A stretch of 48,636 nt of DNA. Origin: Micromonospora sp. KC723. GTDB lineage: Bacteria; Actinomycetota; Actinomycetes; Mycobacteriales; Micromonosporaceae. Where the stretch lies: assembly GCF_004348595.1 (NCBI RefSeq), contig NZ_SMKD01000030.1:1-48636 (forward strand), given 5' to 3'. The notes under the pieces are model-generated. The model ran no database searches and was not told the DNA's origin. It saw only the letters and a list, made by a program, of their open reading frames with translations. Positions within the stretch are counted from its first letter, which is position 1. Every line of letters begins with the position of its first letter. The position numbers and the translations under genes were made by a program. This document shows positions 39,259 to 47,780 of the stretch, piece after piece.

Positions 39259-39363
39259 GCCGGCGCCCCGCCCCGAGAGGCCGGCGACGCGCACGAGATT
39301 CCCGGCAACCGGACGGGGCCCGCCAGGCGTGTCCACTGCGATCGCCACGGGGGAGGTAGCAGG

Positions 39364-39855
39364 GTGCCGGACGTCGACGGGTTCGACGAGTTCTACCGGG
39401 GCAGCCGACAACGGTTGCTCGGCTTCGTCTACGTGCTCACCGGCAACCTGGCCGAGGCCCAGGACGCCGTGCAGGAGGCGTACGTGCGGGCCTGGCAGCG
39501 CTGGTCGACGGTGCGCGGGTACGACGACCCGGAGGCGTGGGTGCGGGTGGTGGCGAGCCGGATCGCGGTCAGCCGTTGGCGGAGCCTGCGCAGCCGGACG
39601 AAGGCGTACCTGCGGCACGGGGCGTCGGAGAGCGTGCCGGGCCCCAGCACCGACACCGTCGCGGTGGTCGCCGCGCTGCGCCGGCTCCCCGAGGAGCAGC
39701 GTACGGCGCTCGCCCTGTACTACCTGCTGGGCATGCCCGTGGCCGAGGTGGCCCGGGAGACCGAGGCGCCGGTCGGCACGGTCAAGGCCCGGCTCTCCCG
39801 AGGGCGGGCCGCGCTGGCCGGGCTGCTCGCCGTCACCGACCTGGGGGAGGCCTGA
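39364..39855 (+). CDS. ECF RNA polymerase sigma factor, SigE-family type
   Basis: A 163-residue sigma factor. Region 2 is FDEFYRGSRQRLLGFVYVLT and DAVQEAYVRAWQRW (-10 recognition, about 8-70), and region 4 is LRRLPEEQRTALALYYLLGM then PVAEVARETEAPVGTVKARLSRGR (about 105-155). There is no C-terminal extension. GGGAGG precedes the GTG at 39364. The stop codon overlaps the start of a membrane protein gene (TGATG), so that product is the likely anti-sigma or signal partner. Confidence 0.93.
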   Translation: MPDVDGFDEFYRGSRQRLLGFVYVLTGNLAEAQDAVQEAYVRAWQRWSTVRGYDDPEAWVRVVASRIAVSRWRSLRSRTKAYLRHGASESVPGPSTDTVAVVAALRRLPEEQRTALALYYLLGMPVAEVARETEAPVGTVKARLSRGRAALAGLLAVTDLGEA

Positions 39856-40727
39856 TGTCCGAGGACCTGGACCTCGTGGAGCGGATGCGCCGGGAGTTGG
39901 CGGCCGTCCAGTGGGCCGAACCGGCGCAGCTGCGGGCCCGGGCCCGGCGGCGGTCCCGACGTGCCGTGCTGATGTCGGCGACGGCCGTGCTCGTGGTGGC
40001 GTCGGCCGCCGGCCTCGCGGTGTCCGGGCCGCCGTCGCCACGGCAGCCGACCGTGACCCCGGCGGTGGCGGCGTCGCTCGCGGTGTCGCCGGCCCCGCCC
40101 CGGGCGGAGATCCCGCTGGATGTCCTTCTGCGACCGGGCGACCTGCGCAGGCGGACCGCACCGCCGCTGACCGAGTCCGGCCTCGCGGAACCGGTCGTCC
40201 TCGACGGCGCCCTCGGCAGGTGCCTGCGCGAACGAGACAACTGGACGGGCTGGACGGTCTCCCGGTACTCCCGGTCGCAGAGCGTGCAGTTGGCGTCCAG
40301 CCGGACCGGGGCGAGGAACGGCCTGTACCTGACGCAGAACCTCTACCGGCTCCGCCCCGAGACGGCCTCCCGTTTCCTGGTTGACGTCGACCGGTGGGTG
40401 CGGGTGTGTGCCCAGTGGACCACGCCCGTGGAGCCCGCCCCGACGGGGTGGACGGCCGCCGTGGTGCGGCACCGGTGGGAGGTGACGGCGCGGGCGTTCA
40501 CCGGTGACGAGGCGGTGCTGTTGCGGCAGACCGTGTACCCGCCGGTTGAGGACGGGAGCGCGACCGCGTCGCGGAGCGCTCCGGTCCGGTCGACCCAGGC
40601 CATCGTCCGGGTCGGTGACCTGGTCACCGTCGTGTCGTTGTGGACCGACGGCGACGAGCAGGAGCTGCGTCGGCTTGCCGGAGTCGCCGCCGCGCGGATG
40701 TGCGACGCGGCCAACCCGGGCTGCTGA
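39855..40727 (+). CDS. Single-pass membrane protein coupled to the ECF sigma factor (possible anti-sigma)
   Basis: A 290-residue protein. A cytoplasmic segment of about 37 residues (DLDLVERMRRELAAVQWAEP) is followed by one membrane helix (AVLMSATAVLVVASAAGLAV) and about 230 outside residues with four cysteines, including one in LGRCLRERDNWTGW and two at the very end. No H-x3-C-x2-C zinc motif of classical anti-sigma factors is present. Overlap with the sigma gene and topology support a sigma-regulating role. The outside domain may bind a ligand. I do not recognise its family. Confidence 0.75.
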   Translation: MSEDLDLVERMRRELAAVQWAEPAQLRARARRRSRRAVLMSATAVLVVASAAGLAVSGPPSPRQPTVTPAVAASLAVSPAPPRAEIPLDVLLRPGDLRRRTAPPLTESGLAEPVVLDGALGRCLRERDNWTGWTVSRYSRSQSVQLASSRTGARNGLYLTQNLYRLRPETASRFLVDVDRWVRVCAQWTTPVEPAPTGWTAAVVRHRWEVTARAFTGDEAVLLRQTVYPPVEDGSATASRSAPVRSTQAIVRVGDLVTVVSLWTDGDEQELRRLAGVAAARMCDAANPGC

Positions 40728-40731
40728 CGGC

Positions 40732-40766
40732 GATGTCCCCGCGACCGCGGCGGACGCGGGGACGTC
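40732..40766. terminator. Bidirectional terminator between the sigma-factor operon and accB
   Basis: GATGTCCCCGCG (40732-40743) and CGCGGGGACGTC (40755-40766) pair over 12 bp with one G-U, loop of 11. It lies in the 51 bp between convergent genes. Confidence 0.7.
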
Positions 40767-40778
40767 GTCCGCCCGCCG

Positions 40779-42362
40779 CTACAGGGGGATGTTGCCGTGC
40801 TTCTTCGGCGGCAGGGTCTCCCGCTTGGTCCGCAGCACCCGCAGCGCCCGGACGATCTGGGTACGGGTCTCGTGCGGCGGGATGACGCTGTCGACGTACC
40901 CGCGCTCGGCGGCGATGTACGGGTTGGCCAGGGTGTCCTCGTACTCGGCGACCTTCTCGGCCCGGACGGCGGCCGGGTCCTCGGCGGCGGCCAGCTCCTG
41001 CCGGTAGAGGATGTTCACCGCGCCCTGCGCGCCCATCACCGCGATCTGCGCGGTCGGCCAGGCGAAGTTCAGGTCCGCCCCGAGGTGCTTGGAGCCCATC
41101 ACGTCGTACGCCCCGCCGTACGCCTTGCGGGTGATGACGGTGACCTTCGGGACGGTGGCCTCGGCGTACGCGTAGATGAGCTTCGCGCCACGGCGGATGA
41201 TGCCGTCCCACTCCTGCCCGGTGCCGGGCAGGAAACCGGGAACGTCCACGAAGGTCAGCACCGGGATGTTGAAGGCGTCGCAGGTGCGGACGAAGCGGGC
41301 CGCCTTCTCGCTGGCGGCGATGTCCAGGGTGCCGGCGAAGTGCATCGGCTGGTTGGCGACCACACCCACCGGGCGGCCCTCGACCCGGCCGTAGCCGACG
41401 ATCAGGTTCTGTGCGTAGAGGGGCTGGACCTCCAGGAACTCACCGTCGTCGAGGACGTGCTCGATCACCCGGTGCATGTCGTACGGCTGGTTGGCCGAGT
41501 CGGGGATGAGCGTGTCCAGCTCCCGGTCGGAGTCGGAGATGTCGAGGTCGGCGGGGGCGTCGTACACGACCGGCTCGTCGAGGTTGTTCGACGGCAGGTA
41601 CGACAGCAGCGCCTTGACGTACTCGATCGCGTCGTCCTCGTCGGCGGCGAGGTAGTGCGCGTTGCCGCTGCGCGAGTTGTGGGTACGGGCCCCGCCCAGC
41701 TCCTCCATCGCGACGTCCTCGCCGGTGACGGTCTTGATGACGTCCGGGCCGGTGATGAACATGTGCGAGGTCTGGTCGACCATCACGGTGAAGTCGGTGA
41801 CCGCCGGGGAGTAGACCGCGCCGCCCGCGCAGGGACCCATGATCAGCGAGATCTGCGGGATGACGCCGCTGGCCCGTACGTTGCGGAAGAAGATCTCGCC
41901 GTACAGGCCGAGGGAGGCGACGCCCTCCTGGATCCGCGCTCCGCCGGAGTCGTTGATGCCGATGACCGGGCAGCCGATCTTCATGGCCAGGTCCATCACC
42001 TTGACGATCTTCTCGCCGAAGACCTCGCCGAGGGAGCCGCCGAAGACGGTGAAGTCCTGGGCGAAGACGCAGACCTGCCGGCCCTCGATGGTGCCGTAGC
42101 CGGTGATCACACCGTCGCCGTACGGGCGGGTCCGCTCCATGCCGAAGTTGGTGGACCGGTGCCGGGCCAGCTCGTCCAGTTCCACGAAGGACCCGGTGTC
42201 GAGCAGCAGCTCGATCCGTTCCCGGGCGGTCTTCTTGCCCCTGGCGTGCTGCTTCTCGACCGCGCGCGCCGAACCGGCGTGCACCGCCTCGTCGACCCGT
42301 CGCTCCAGGTCCGCCAGCTTGCCCGCCGTGCTGTGGATGTTGATCCCGGTCTCGGTAGTCAC
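40779..42362 (-). CDS. Acyl-CoA carboxylase beta subunit (carboxyltransferase; propionyl-CoA carboxylase-like)
   Basis: A 527-residue crotonase-fold carboxyltransferase. The N-terminal half holds [39 protein letters not shown] and the oxyanion [16 protein letters not shown]; the C-terminal half has [19 protein letters not shown] and [21 protein letters not shown]. It transfers the carboxyl group from biotin on the alpha subunit to propionyl- or acetyl-CoA. The Asp at the position after GGAYDVMG (ECQ/GGAYDVMxS region) agrees with the propionyl-preferring group, but specificity is not settled here. GTG at 42362, with a -10 (TATATT) six bases ahead; divergent from the biotin ligase gene. Confidence 0.95.
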   Translation of the reverse strand: MTTETGINIHSTAGKLADLERRVDEAVHAGSARAVEKQHARGKKTARERIELLLDTGSFVELDELARHRSTNFGMERTRPYGDGVITGYGTIEGRQVCVFAQDFTVFGGSLGEVFGEKIVKVMDLAMKIGCPVIGINDSGGARIQEGVASLGLYGEIFFRNVRASGVIPQISLIMGPCAGGAVYSPAVTDFTVMVDQTSHMFITGPDVIKTVTGEDVAMEELGGARTHNSRSGNAHYLAADEDDAIEYVKALLSYLPSNNLDEPVVYDAPADLDISDSDRELDTLIPDSANQPYDMHRVIEHVLDDGEFLEVQPLYAQNLIVGYGRVEGRPVGVVANQPMHFAGTLDIAASEKAARFVRTCDAFNIPVLTFVDVPGFLPGTGQEWDGIIRRGAKLIYAYAEATVPKVTVITRKAYGGAYDVMGSKHLGADLNFAWPTAQIAVMGAQGAVNILYRQELAAAEDPAAVRAEKVAEYEDTLANPYIAAERGYVDSVIPPHETRTQIVRALRVLRTKRETLPPKKHGNIPL

Positions 42363-42374
42363 CCAGGGAATATA
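42363..42374 (-). promoter_or_regulatory. Candidate leaderless promoter of the carboxylase beta subunit gene
   Basis: TATATT (42374-42369), close to the -10 consensus and unusually AT-rich here, stands 6 nt before the GTG at 42362. No ribosome binding site. Confidence 0.5.
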
Positions 42375-42423
42375 ACGATGGTTCAGCCCGCCGCCGCTGT
42401 GCAGTTCGCCTCAGTGCCGCCCG

Positions 42424-42438
42424 TAGGCTGGCGGGATG
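42424..42438 (+). promoter_or_regulatory. Candidate leaderless promoter of the biotin ligase gene
   Basis: TAGGCT (42424-42429) stands 6 nt before the ATG at 42436. GGCGGG in the gap is too close to act as a normal ribosome binding site. It lies 50 bp from the divergent accB -10. Confidence 0.45.
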
Positions 42439-43311
42439 CCGGGTTCCCCGTACACCGATCTGGACCGACCGCCACTGTCGGCGGCGCGGCTGGCCCGCGC
42501 GCTGACCGCGCCGCACGGGCCGTGGCGCAGGCTCGACCTGCGGGTCGAGACGGGTTCCACCAACGCGGACGCGGCGGTCGCCGCGCGGGCGGGCGAGCCG
42601 GAGGGCCTGGTGGTGGTCGCCGAGCGGCAGACCGCCGGGCGGGGTCGGCGGGGCCGGGTGTGGCAGTCGCCAGCCCGGGCCGGCATCGCGACCAGCGTCC
42701 TGCTGCGGCCCGGGGAGGCGGTGGCGGAGCGCGGCTGGCCACCGGCGTCCGCGACAGGGTACGGCTGGCTGCCGTTGCTGGCCGGGGTTGCCCTGGTGGA
42801 GGCGGTGACCCGGCTGGCCGAGCTGGAGGCCGGGCTGAAGTGGCCGAACGACCTGCTGGTCGGTGAGGCGAAGTGTGGCGGCATCCTGGCCGAGGCGGTG
42901 CCGGGGGCGGCGCCGGGGCAGCCGCCCGCGATCGTGCTCGGCATCGGCCTGAACGTCACGGTGCGCGCCGACGAGCTGCCGCAGAACCCGACCGGGCTGC
43001 CCGCGACCTCGCTGAGCCTGGCCGGTGCCGCCGCCACCGACCGGGATCCGTTGCTGCGGGCCCTGCTCCGCTCGCTGGCCGACTGGTACGACCGCTGGCG
43101 GACCGCGGGCGGCGACGCGGTGCACAGTGGCCTGCGCGACGCCTACCTGGCGTCCTGCGCCACGCTCGACCGGCAGGTGCGGGCGTTGCTCCCCGACGGC
43201 ACGGAGTTGGCCGGCCGCGCCACCGGCGTGGACGTCGACGGGCAACTCCTGGTCGACACGCCGGCAGGCCGCCGCCCGCTGTCCGCCGCCGACATCCTGC
43301 ACCTTCGCTGA
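42436..43311 (+). CDS. birA: Biotin--[acetyl-CoA carboxylase] ligase, class I (no DNA-binding domain)
   Basis: A 291-residue ligase that activates biotin with ATP and attaches it to the carrier lysine of acyl-CoA carboxylase alpha (Lys549 of the gene at 26684). Motifs are VETGSTNADAAVAAR, the biotinyl-AMP loop ERQTAGRGRRGRVWQSP, and the catalytic LKWPNDLLVGEAKCGGILAE. The C-terminal SH3-like domain is about 245-290. The N-terminal helix-turn-helix of E. coli BirA is missing, so it should not act as a repressor. It is divergent from the carboxylase beta subunit gene. Confidence 0.93.
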   Translation: MPGSPYTDLDRPPLSAARLARALTAPHGPWRRLDLRVETGSTNADAAVAARAGEPEGLVVVAERQTAGRGRRGRVWQSPARAGIATSVLLRPGEAVAERGWPPASATGYGWLPLLAGVALVEAVTRLAELEAGLKWPNDLLVGEAKCGGILAEAVPGAAPGQPPAIVLGIGLNVTVRADELPQNPTGLPATSLSLAGAAATDRDPLLRALLRSLADWYDRWRTAGGDAVHSGLRDAYLASCATLDRQVRALLPDGTELAGRATGVDVDGQLLVDTPAGRRPLSAADILHLR

Positions 43312-43479
43312 CCATCCCCTCGTCCTGCTGATCTCGCGAGTCGGTGGAGCGTTTCGTCCGGATCGGCACCGCCAACGTCATGGTCGGCCGCACTGGTGGC
43401 GGGATTGTGTCGCGCGGCTGATACGGGAAGGCACGCAAGTGGTTAGGGTCAGGCGTCCGGTTCCGCCGAGGAGGTTGTC

Positions 43480-44052
43480 GTGGCGTTCCCCGAGGATGTG
43501 CTCACCCAGGACGAGCACGTCGTCCTGCACCTGCACCCGCACTGGAAAGCGCTGGTGCGCCCCGTCCTGGTGCTGCTGTTGGGCGTCGCGGCGCTCGTGG
43601 CGGCCTGGGTCCTGCTGCCCGAGGGCGACGGCGGGACGATCACGCGTTACCTGCTGACCGGGCTGGTGCTGGCGCTGGTGCTGTGGTGGGCGCTCTGGCC
43701 GTTCCTGGTCTGGCGCACCACGCACTACCTCTTCACCGACGAGCGGGTGCTGCTCCAGCACGGCGTGCTCGCCCGGGAGCGACGCGATCTCCCGTTGGCC
43801 CGGATCAACGACCACTCGATGAGCCAGCGCTTCCTCGAACGGCTGCTGGGCTGCGGCACCCTCACCATCGAGTCGGCGGGTGAGCGCGGCCAGTCGGTGC
43901 TGCTCGACGTGCCGCAGGTCGGCAAGGTCCAGACCAGGCTCTACGAGCTGGTCGAGACCCACCACGACCGGCACTCGCTGGGCGACGGCGAGCTGCGCGA
44001 GATCCTCACCGACATGCGGGACGGCAAGCCCCTGGCCGACCCCGCCCCCTGA
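43480..44052 (+). CDS. PH-domain (DUF304-type) membrane protein
   Basis: A 190-residue protein with two membrane helices near the start (LVRPVLVLLLGVAALVAAWVLL and ITRYLLTGLVLALVLWWALW in sequence) followed by a bacterial PH-like domain: RTTHYLFTDERVLLQHGVLARERRDLPLARINDHSM through LTIESAGERGQSVLLDVPQV. The HYLFTDERVL/ARINDHS pattern is the family hallmark. The role is probably membrane organisation; none is proven for this family. GAGGAGG lies upstream of the GTG at 43480. Confidence 0.85.
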   Translation: MAFPEDVLTQDEHVVLHLHPHWKALVRPVLVLLLGVAALVAAWVLLPEGDGGTITRYLLTGLVLALVLWWALWPFLVWRTTHYLFTDERVLLQHGVLARERRDLPLARINDHSMSQRFLERLLGCGTLTIESAGERGQSVLLDVPQVGKVQTRLYELVETHHDRHSLGDGELREILTDMRDGKPLADPAP

Positions 44053-44054
44053 CC

Positions 44055-44080
44055 GCGCCCTCGGGGACATCCGGGGGCGC
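44055..44080. terminator. Candidate terminator between the PH-domain and gtrA-like genes
   Basis: GCGCCC (44055-44060) and GGGCGC (44075-44080) pair, with a shorter inner CGG/CCG stem. It is modest in length but lies between convergent genes. Confidence 0.4.
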
Positions 44081-44122
44081 CGCCTTGTGCAGGGCAGCCG
44101 GCCCCGTCTCGACGCCGGGTGG

Positions 44123-44836
44123 TCAGCGGCGGGGTCGGCGTGTGCCGGCGTGCAGCTCGGCAGCCAGTTCGGCGTCCAGGTCGGCGCTCACGGCGCCGCC
44201 GAGGCCGGCGTCCAGCGCCGCCGGTCGGACCTTCGGTTGCGGGAAGATCGGTTCGGCGGCGGTCGCCGGCTTCCGCCGGTCGTGTGGCTGGGCTTCCTCC
44301 AGCTCGGTGACCGACTCGGCCAGTTCGGCGACCGGGTCCATCTCGGCCATCGTGTCCCACTCGTCGCGGGGCAGGTTGTGCCAGGTCTCCGCGGCGTGCG
44401 CCGGGACCGGCTGGAAGACGAAGGTCCGGTACGACCAGAAACGGAACAGCGTGGCCAGCAGCACGCCGCAGGTCTTCGCCACGTTGAGCGCGAGCAAACC
44501 GTGTACACCGAGGCCGTACTTGGCGACGGCGAGGACGCCCAGCTCGATCAGCAGGCCCGCGCCGTTGAAGAGGAAAAACAGGACGTACTCCCGCTGAACC
44601 GCTGCTTTCGGGCGATCCCGGTACGTCCAGTGTCGATTCATCAGATACGACGTGATCGTGGCCACGATGGTCGCGATGACCGTCGCCTTCAGTTGACCGT
44701 CGACAAAAACGGTGAGTGCGAGGGCGTTGAACACCGCGTAATTGATGACGGTGTTGACGCCTCCGACGATGCCGAATTTGAGCGCCTCGTGGATGAACTT
44801 CTGCCAGCGCTCGGGCAGCAGACGGACAAGACGCAT
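44123..44836 (-). CDS. GtrA-family membrane protein with long hydrophilic C-terminal tail
   Basis: A 237-residue protein. Residues about 18-140 form the four-helix GtrA domain (FGIVGGVNTVINYAVFNAL, LKATVIATIVATITSYLMNR, EYVLFFLFNGAGLLIELGVL, VAKTCGVLLATLFRFWSYR) with the typical NRHWTYRD and FRFWSYRTFVF pieces. GtrA proteins are thought to flip polyprenyl-linked sugars across the membrane. The remaining 95 residues are acidic and Ala/Glu-rich, which is unusual for the family. The ATG at 44836 is preferred over a GTG three codons upstream because TAAGGT stands seven bases before it. A second gtrA-like gene lies 64 bp upstream. Confidence 0.88.
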   Translation of the reverse strand: MRLVRLLPERWQKFIHEALKFGIVGGVNTVINYAVFNALALTVFVDGQLKATVIATIVATITSYLMNRHWTYRDRPKAAVQREYVLFFLFNGAGLLIELGVLAVAKYGLGVHGLLALNVAKTCGVLLATLFRFWSYRTFVFQPVPAHAAETWHNLPRDEWDTMAEMDPVAELAESVTELEEAQPHDRRKPATAAEPIFPQPKVRPAALDAGLGGAVSADLDAELAAELHAGTRRPRR

Positions 44837-44849
44837 ACGGAACACCTTA
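44837..44849 (-). promoter_or_regulatory. Candidate leaderless promoter of the first gtrA-like gene
   Basis: TAAGGT (44849-44844) stands 7 nt before the ATG at 44836. A GTG overlapping the hexamer would be excluded as a start. Confidence 0.4.
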
Positions 44850-44900
44850 GGGCAGTGGTCGGGAGCCGGCGGATCCCGGCCGGACGGGATGGGCGGTAGG

Positions 44901-45449
44901 TCACGCCCTCGGCGGCGGGTCGTCCACCGCCTCCGGAACCGGGGGGATTCCCGCTTCCACGAAGACGAACCGTCGATACGACCAGAACCGGAACAGCGTC
45001 CCGAGGCCGGTGCCGACGACGAAGCTGGCGATGTTGTCCGCCAGCGCGGTCTGGAACACCCCGGGCCAGATGCTGCCCAGGCCGTACCGGCTGATCGCCA
45101 GGCAGGCCACCGCGATGCCGAGGCCGACCGCGTTGAAGAAGAAGAAGAGCGCGTACTCCCGGGCCGGGTGGGAGCGCAGCCGGTGGCGCCACGTCCAGAA
45201 CCGGTTGCCGAGGAAGGCCAGGGTCGCCGCCACCACCGTCGAGATCGTCTTCGCGGCGACCGGCGGGACGCCCCGACCGGTCGCCAGGTAGTTGAAGAGG
45301 GCGAAGTCGATGAGGAACGCGATGCCGCCCACGGTGGCGAACTTGCTCAGCTCGCGGACGAGGTGACCGAAACGGTCCAGCAGTGCGCTGACCAGACCCG
45401 AGGGGGTCTGCGGAGGCCCTGGTTGGCCTCCGGTCGTCGTCACGGCCAC
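44901..45449 (-). CDS. GtrA-family membrane protein
   Basis: A 182-residue protein with the same four-helix GtrA domain (about 35-160): FATVGGIAFLIDFALFNYLA, TISTVVAATLAFLGNRFWTW, YALFFFFNAVGLGIAVACLA and NIASFVVGTGLGTLFRFWSYR. It shares NRFWTWR and FRFWSYRRFVF with its neighbour but has only a short tail. The frame is open for 94 more codons upstream, but these are poor in coding bias. The GTG at 45449 was chosen because TACGCT stands six bases before it. Confidence 0.87.
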   Translation of the reverse strand: MAVTTTGGQPGPPQTPSGLVSALLDRFGHLVRELSKFATVGGIAFLIDFALFNYLATGRGVPPVAAKTISTVVAATLAFLGNRFWTWRHRLRSHPAREYALFFFFNAVGLGIAVACLAISRYGLGSIWPGVFQTALADNIASFVVGTGLGTLFRFWSYRRFVFVEAGIPPVPEAVDDPPPRA

Positions 45450-45461
45450 CCGCCGAGCGTA
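45450..45461 (-). promoter_or_regulatory. Candidate leaderless promoter of the second gtrA-like gene
   Basis: TACGCT (45461-45456) stands 6 nt before the GTG at 45449; no ribosome binding site. Confidence 0.45.
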
Positions 45462-45743
45462 CCGGTTGGGAGCTGTGCGGACGCGGAGCAACCGCGAGCC
45501 GTCCGGGGCGGACACACGCCACGCGGTCCCGGAGCGACCGGGGTGGCGGACGGTGGGTGTGGTGTCACTCCTCGCGCTGCTTCCGTGCTCCCTCGGGGCG
45601 CGATGGGCGACGCCGTCACGGGAGTCCGGTTCCTCCGTTCGTTCTCGTCGTACCTGAGAGGTGACAACAGTTAACCGCAGGATTTGCGTGAAACTGCGCG
45701 GCGAAGCGGGTATTAGCTCGCGATGCCGCAACCGGGCCGTACC

Positions 45744-45761
45744 TTGTGCAGTTCTTCACAA
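45744..45761. promoter_or_regulatory. CRP-family-like binding site upstream of pckA
   Basis: TTGTGCAGTTCTTCACAA: half-sites TGTG(C) and TCACA separated by six bases, one mismatch from the TGTGA-N6-TCACA consensus, with flanking T/A extending the symmetry. Centred about 53 bp upstream of the predicted pckA transcription start. Confidence 0.5.
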
Positions 45762-45770
45762 CCAGTCCCA

Positions 45771-45799
45771 CTGACTGAAAGCTCTGCCCGGTTTACGCT
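45771..45799 (+). promoter_or_regulatory. Candidate pckA promoter
   Basis: CTGACT (45771-45776), 17 bp, TACGCT (45794-45799). Four of six bases match TTGACA and the -10 fits TANNNT. Transcription would start near 45806. Confidence 0.5.
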
Positions 45800-45898
45800 G
45801 AGCGCAATCCCAGGTTTCCACGAAGGCGACGCGGCCCGCGTCCGCCGAGACTCGTGCATCCCATAGATCGGTCAGCGTCGACCACGAGGAGATGTGTC

Positions 45899-47743
45899 AT
45901 GGTTGCTCCGGCTGTTGTGCGGGGTATCGATCAGGCCCCGACGACCCACCCCAAGCTGCTCGCCTGGGTCAGAGAGATCGCGGAACTGACCACCCCCGAC
46001 CGGGTGGTGTGGGTGGACGGGTCCGACGAGGAATGGCGGCGCCTCACCGACGAGCTTGTCGACAGGGGGACGCTGATCCGGCTGAACCCCGAGAAGAAGC
46101 CCAACTCGTTCTACGCGCGGACGGACCCGACGGACGTCGCCCGCGTCGAGGAGCGCACCTTCATCTGCTCGGTGGACGAGGCGGACGCCGGCCCCACCAA
46201 CAACTGGATGGCGCCCGCCGAGATGAAGCGGACGATGACGGAGTTGTACCGCGGATGCATGCGCGGGCGCACCATGTACGTCATTCCGTTCTGCATGGGT
46301 CCGGTCGAGGCCGAGAAACCGATGTTCGGCGTCGAGATCACCGACAGCCCGTACGTGGTCGCCTCGATGCGCATCATGACCCGGATGGGGGCGAAGGTCC
46401 TCGAGGCGATGGGCGACGACGCCGACTTCGTGCACGCGCTGCACTCCATCGGCGCCCCGCTCGCCCCCGGCCAGCAGGACGTGGCCTGGCCCTGCAACGA
46501 GACGAAGTACATCTCGCACTTCCCGGAGACCCGGGAGATCTGGTCCTTCGGCTCCGGCTACGGCGGCAACTCGCTGCTCGGCAAGAAGTGCTACTCCCTG
46601 CGGATCGCCAGCGTGATGGGCCGGGACGAGGGCTGGCTCGCCGAGCACATGCTGATCCTCAAGATCACTTCGCCGGAGGGCCGGATCTACCACATCGCCG
46701 GCGCGTTCCCGTCGGCCTGCGGCAAGACCAACCTCGCCATGCTGGAGCCGACCATCCCGGGCTGGAAGGTCGAGACCATCGGCGACGACATCGCCTGGAT
46801 GCGGTTCGGCCCGGACGGGCGCCTCTACGCGATCAACCCGGAGTACGGCCTCTTCGGCGTCGCGCCGGGCACCGACTGGAAGACCAACGCCAACGCGATG
46901 CGGACGCTGGAGCGCGGTAACTCGGTCTTCACCAACGTGGCCCTCACCGACGACGGCGACGTCTGGTGGGAGGGCATGGGTGAACCGCCGGCGCACCTGA
47001 CCGACTGGAAGGGCAACGACTGGACGCCGGAGAGCGAAGGGCTCTCCTCGCACGCGAACAGCCGGTTCTGCACCCCGATCACCCAGTGCCCGATCCTGGC
47101 CGAGGACTACTTCGACCCGAACGGGGTGCCGATCGACGCGATCCTGTTCGGTGGCCGCCGCCGGGACACCATCCCGCTGGTCACCGAGGCCCGCGACTGG
47201 GTGCACGGCGTCTACCTGGGCGCCACGCTCTCCTCGGAGACCACCGCCGCCGCCTCCGGCGCGGTCGGCGTGGTCCGGCGGGACCCGATGGCGATGCTGC
47301 CGTTCATCGGCTACCACGCCGGCGACTACTTCCGGCACTGGATCGAGATGGGCAAGGGCGTCGACGGCGACGAGTCGAAGCTGCCCAAGATCTACTACGT
47401 CAACTGGTTCCGCAAGGACGCTGAGGGCGACTTCCTCTGGCCCGGCTTCGGCGAGAACTCCCGGGTGCTCAAGTGGATCATCGAGCGGATCGAGGGCCGG
47501 GCCGAGGCCGTCGAGACCCCGATCGGCATGGTCCCGGCGCAGGACGCGCTCGACGTCGAGGGCCTGGACATGACCCCCGAGGACGTCCGGATCGCCCTCA
47601 AGGTCGACCCGGACGAGTGGCGCGAGGAACTCCCGCTGGTCACCGAGTGGTTCGAGAAGTTCGGCGACAAGCTGCCGGGCGTTCTCTGGGCCGAGCTGGA
47701 CGCGCTGCGCGCCCGGCTGGACGCGGAGCAGCCCCGGAGGTAG
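45899..47743 (+). CDS. pckA: Phosphoenolpyruvate carboxykinase (GTP)
   Basis: A 614-residue GTP-dependent PEP carboxykinase, which converts oxaloacetate and GTP to PEP, GDP and CO2 in gluconeogenesis. The P-loop with the reactive Cys is [15 protein letters not shown], and the second metal/nucleotide motif is [11 protein letters not shown]. Substrate residues are in the [35 protein letters not shown] and NWFRKD segments. The length agrees with the GTP family (about 600), not the ATP family. AGGAGATG precedes the ATG at 45899, which excludes an upstream in-frame ATG at 45854. A hairpin follows the stop codon. Confidence 0.97.
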   Translation: MVAPAVVRGIDQAPTTHPKLLAWVREIAELTTPDRVVWVDGSDEEWRRLTDELVDRGTLIRLNPEKKPNSFYARTDPTDVARVEERTFICSVDEADAGPTNNWMAPAEMKRTMTELYRGCMRGRTMYVIPFCMGPVEAEKPMFGVEITDSPYVVASMRIMTRMGAKVLEAMGDDADFVHALHSIGAPLAPGQQDVAWPCNETKYISHFPETREIWSFGSGYGGNSLLGKKCYSLRIASVMGRDEGWLAEHMLILKITSPEGRIYHIAGAFPSACGKTNLAMLEPTIPGWKVETIGDDIAWMRFGPDGRLYAINPEYGLFGVAPGTDWKTNANAMRTLERGNSVFTNVALTDDGDVWWEGMGEPPAHLTDWKGNDWTPESEGLSSHANSRFCTPITQCPILAEDYFDPNGVPIDAILFGGRRRDTIPLVTEARDWVHGVYLGATLSSETTAAASGAVGVVRRDPMAMLPFIGYHAGDYFRHWIEMGKGVDGDESKLPKIYYVNWFRKDAEGDFLWPGFGENSRVLKWIIERIEGRAEAVETPIGMVPAQDALDVEGLDMTPEDVRIALKVDPDEWREELPLVTEWFEKFGDKLPGVLWAELDALRARLDAEQPRR

Positions 47744-47750
47744 GTGTGAC

Positions 47751-47770
47751 GGTTGCCCGTACCGGGCACC
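47751..47770 (+). terminator. Probable pckA terminator
   Basis: GGTTGCCCG-TAC-CGGGCACC style hairpin (one bulged T), 8 bp past the pckA stop codon. Confidence 0.55.
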
Positions 47771-47780
47771 ATCGGATCCC

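Larger units (their letters stand above)
45450..45898. other. Divergent intergenic region between gtrA-like gene and pckA
   Basis: About 450 bp without a supported gene. It holds the gtrA-like promoter at its left end, a CRP-like site and a promoter for pckA toward the right, and a long untranslated leader of about 90 nt before pckA. The sequence from 45650 to 45830 is lower in GC than its surroundings, as expected of regulatory DNA. Confidence 0.6.
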
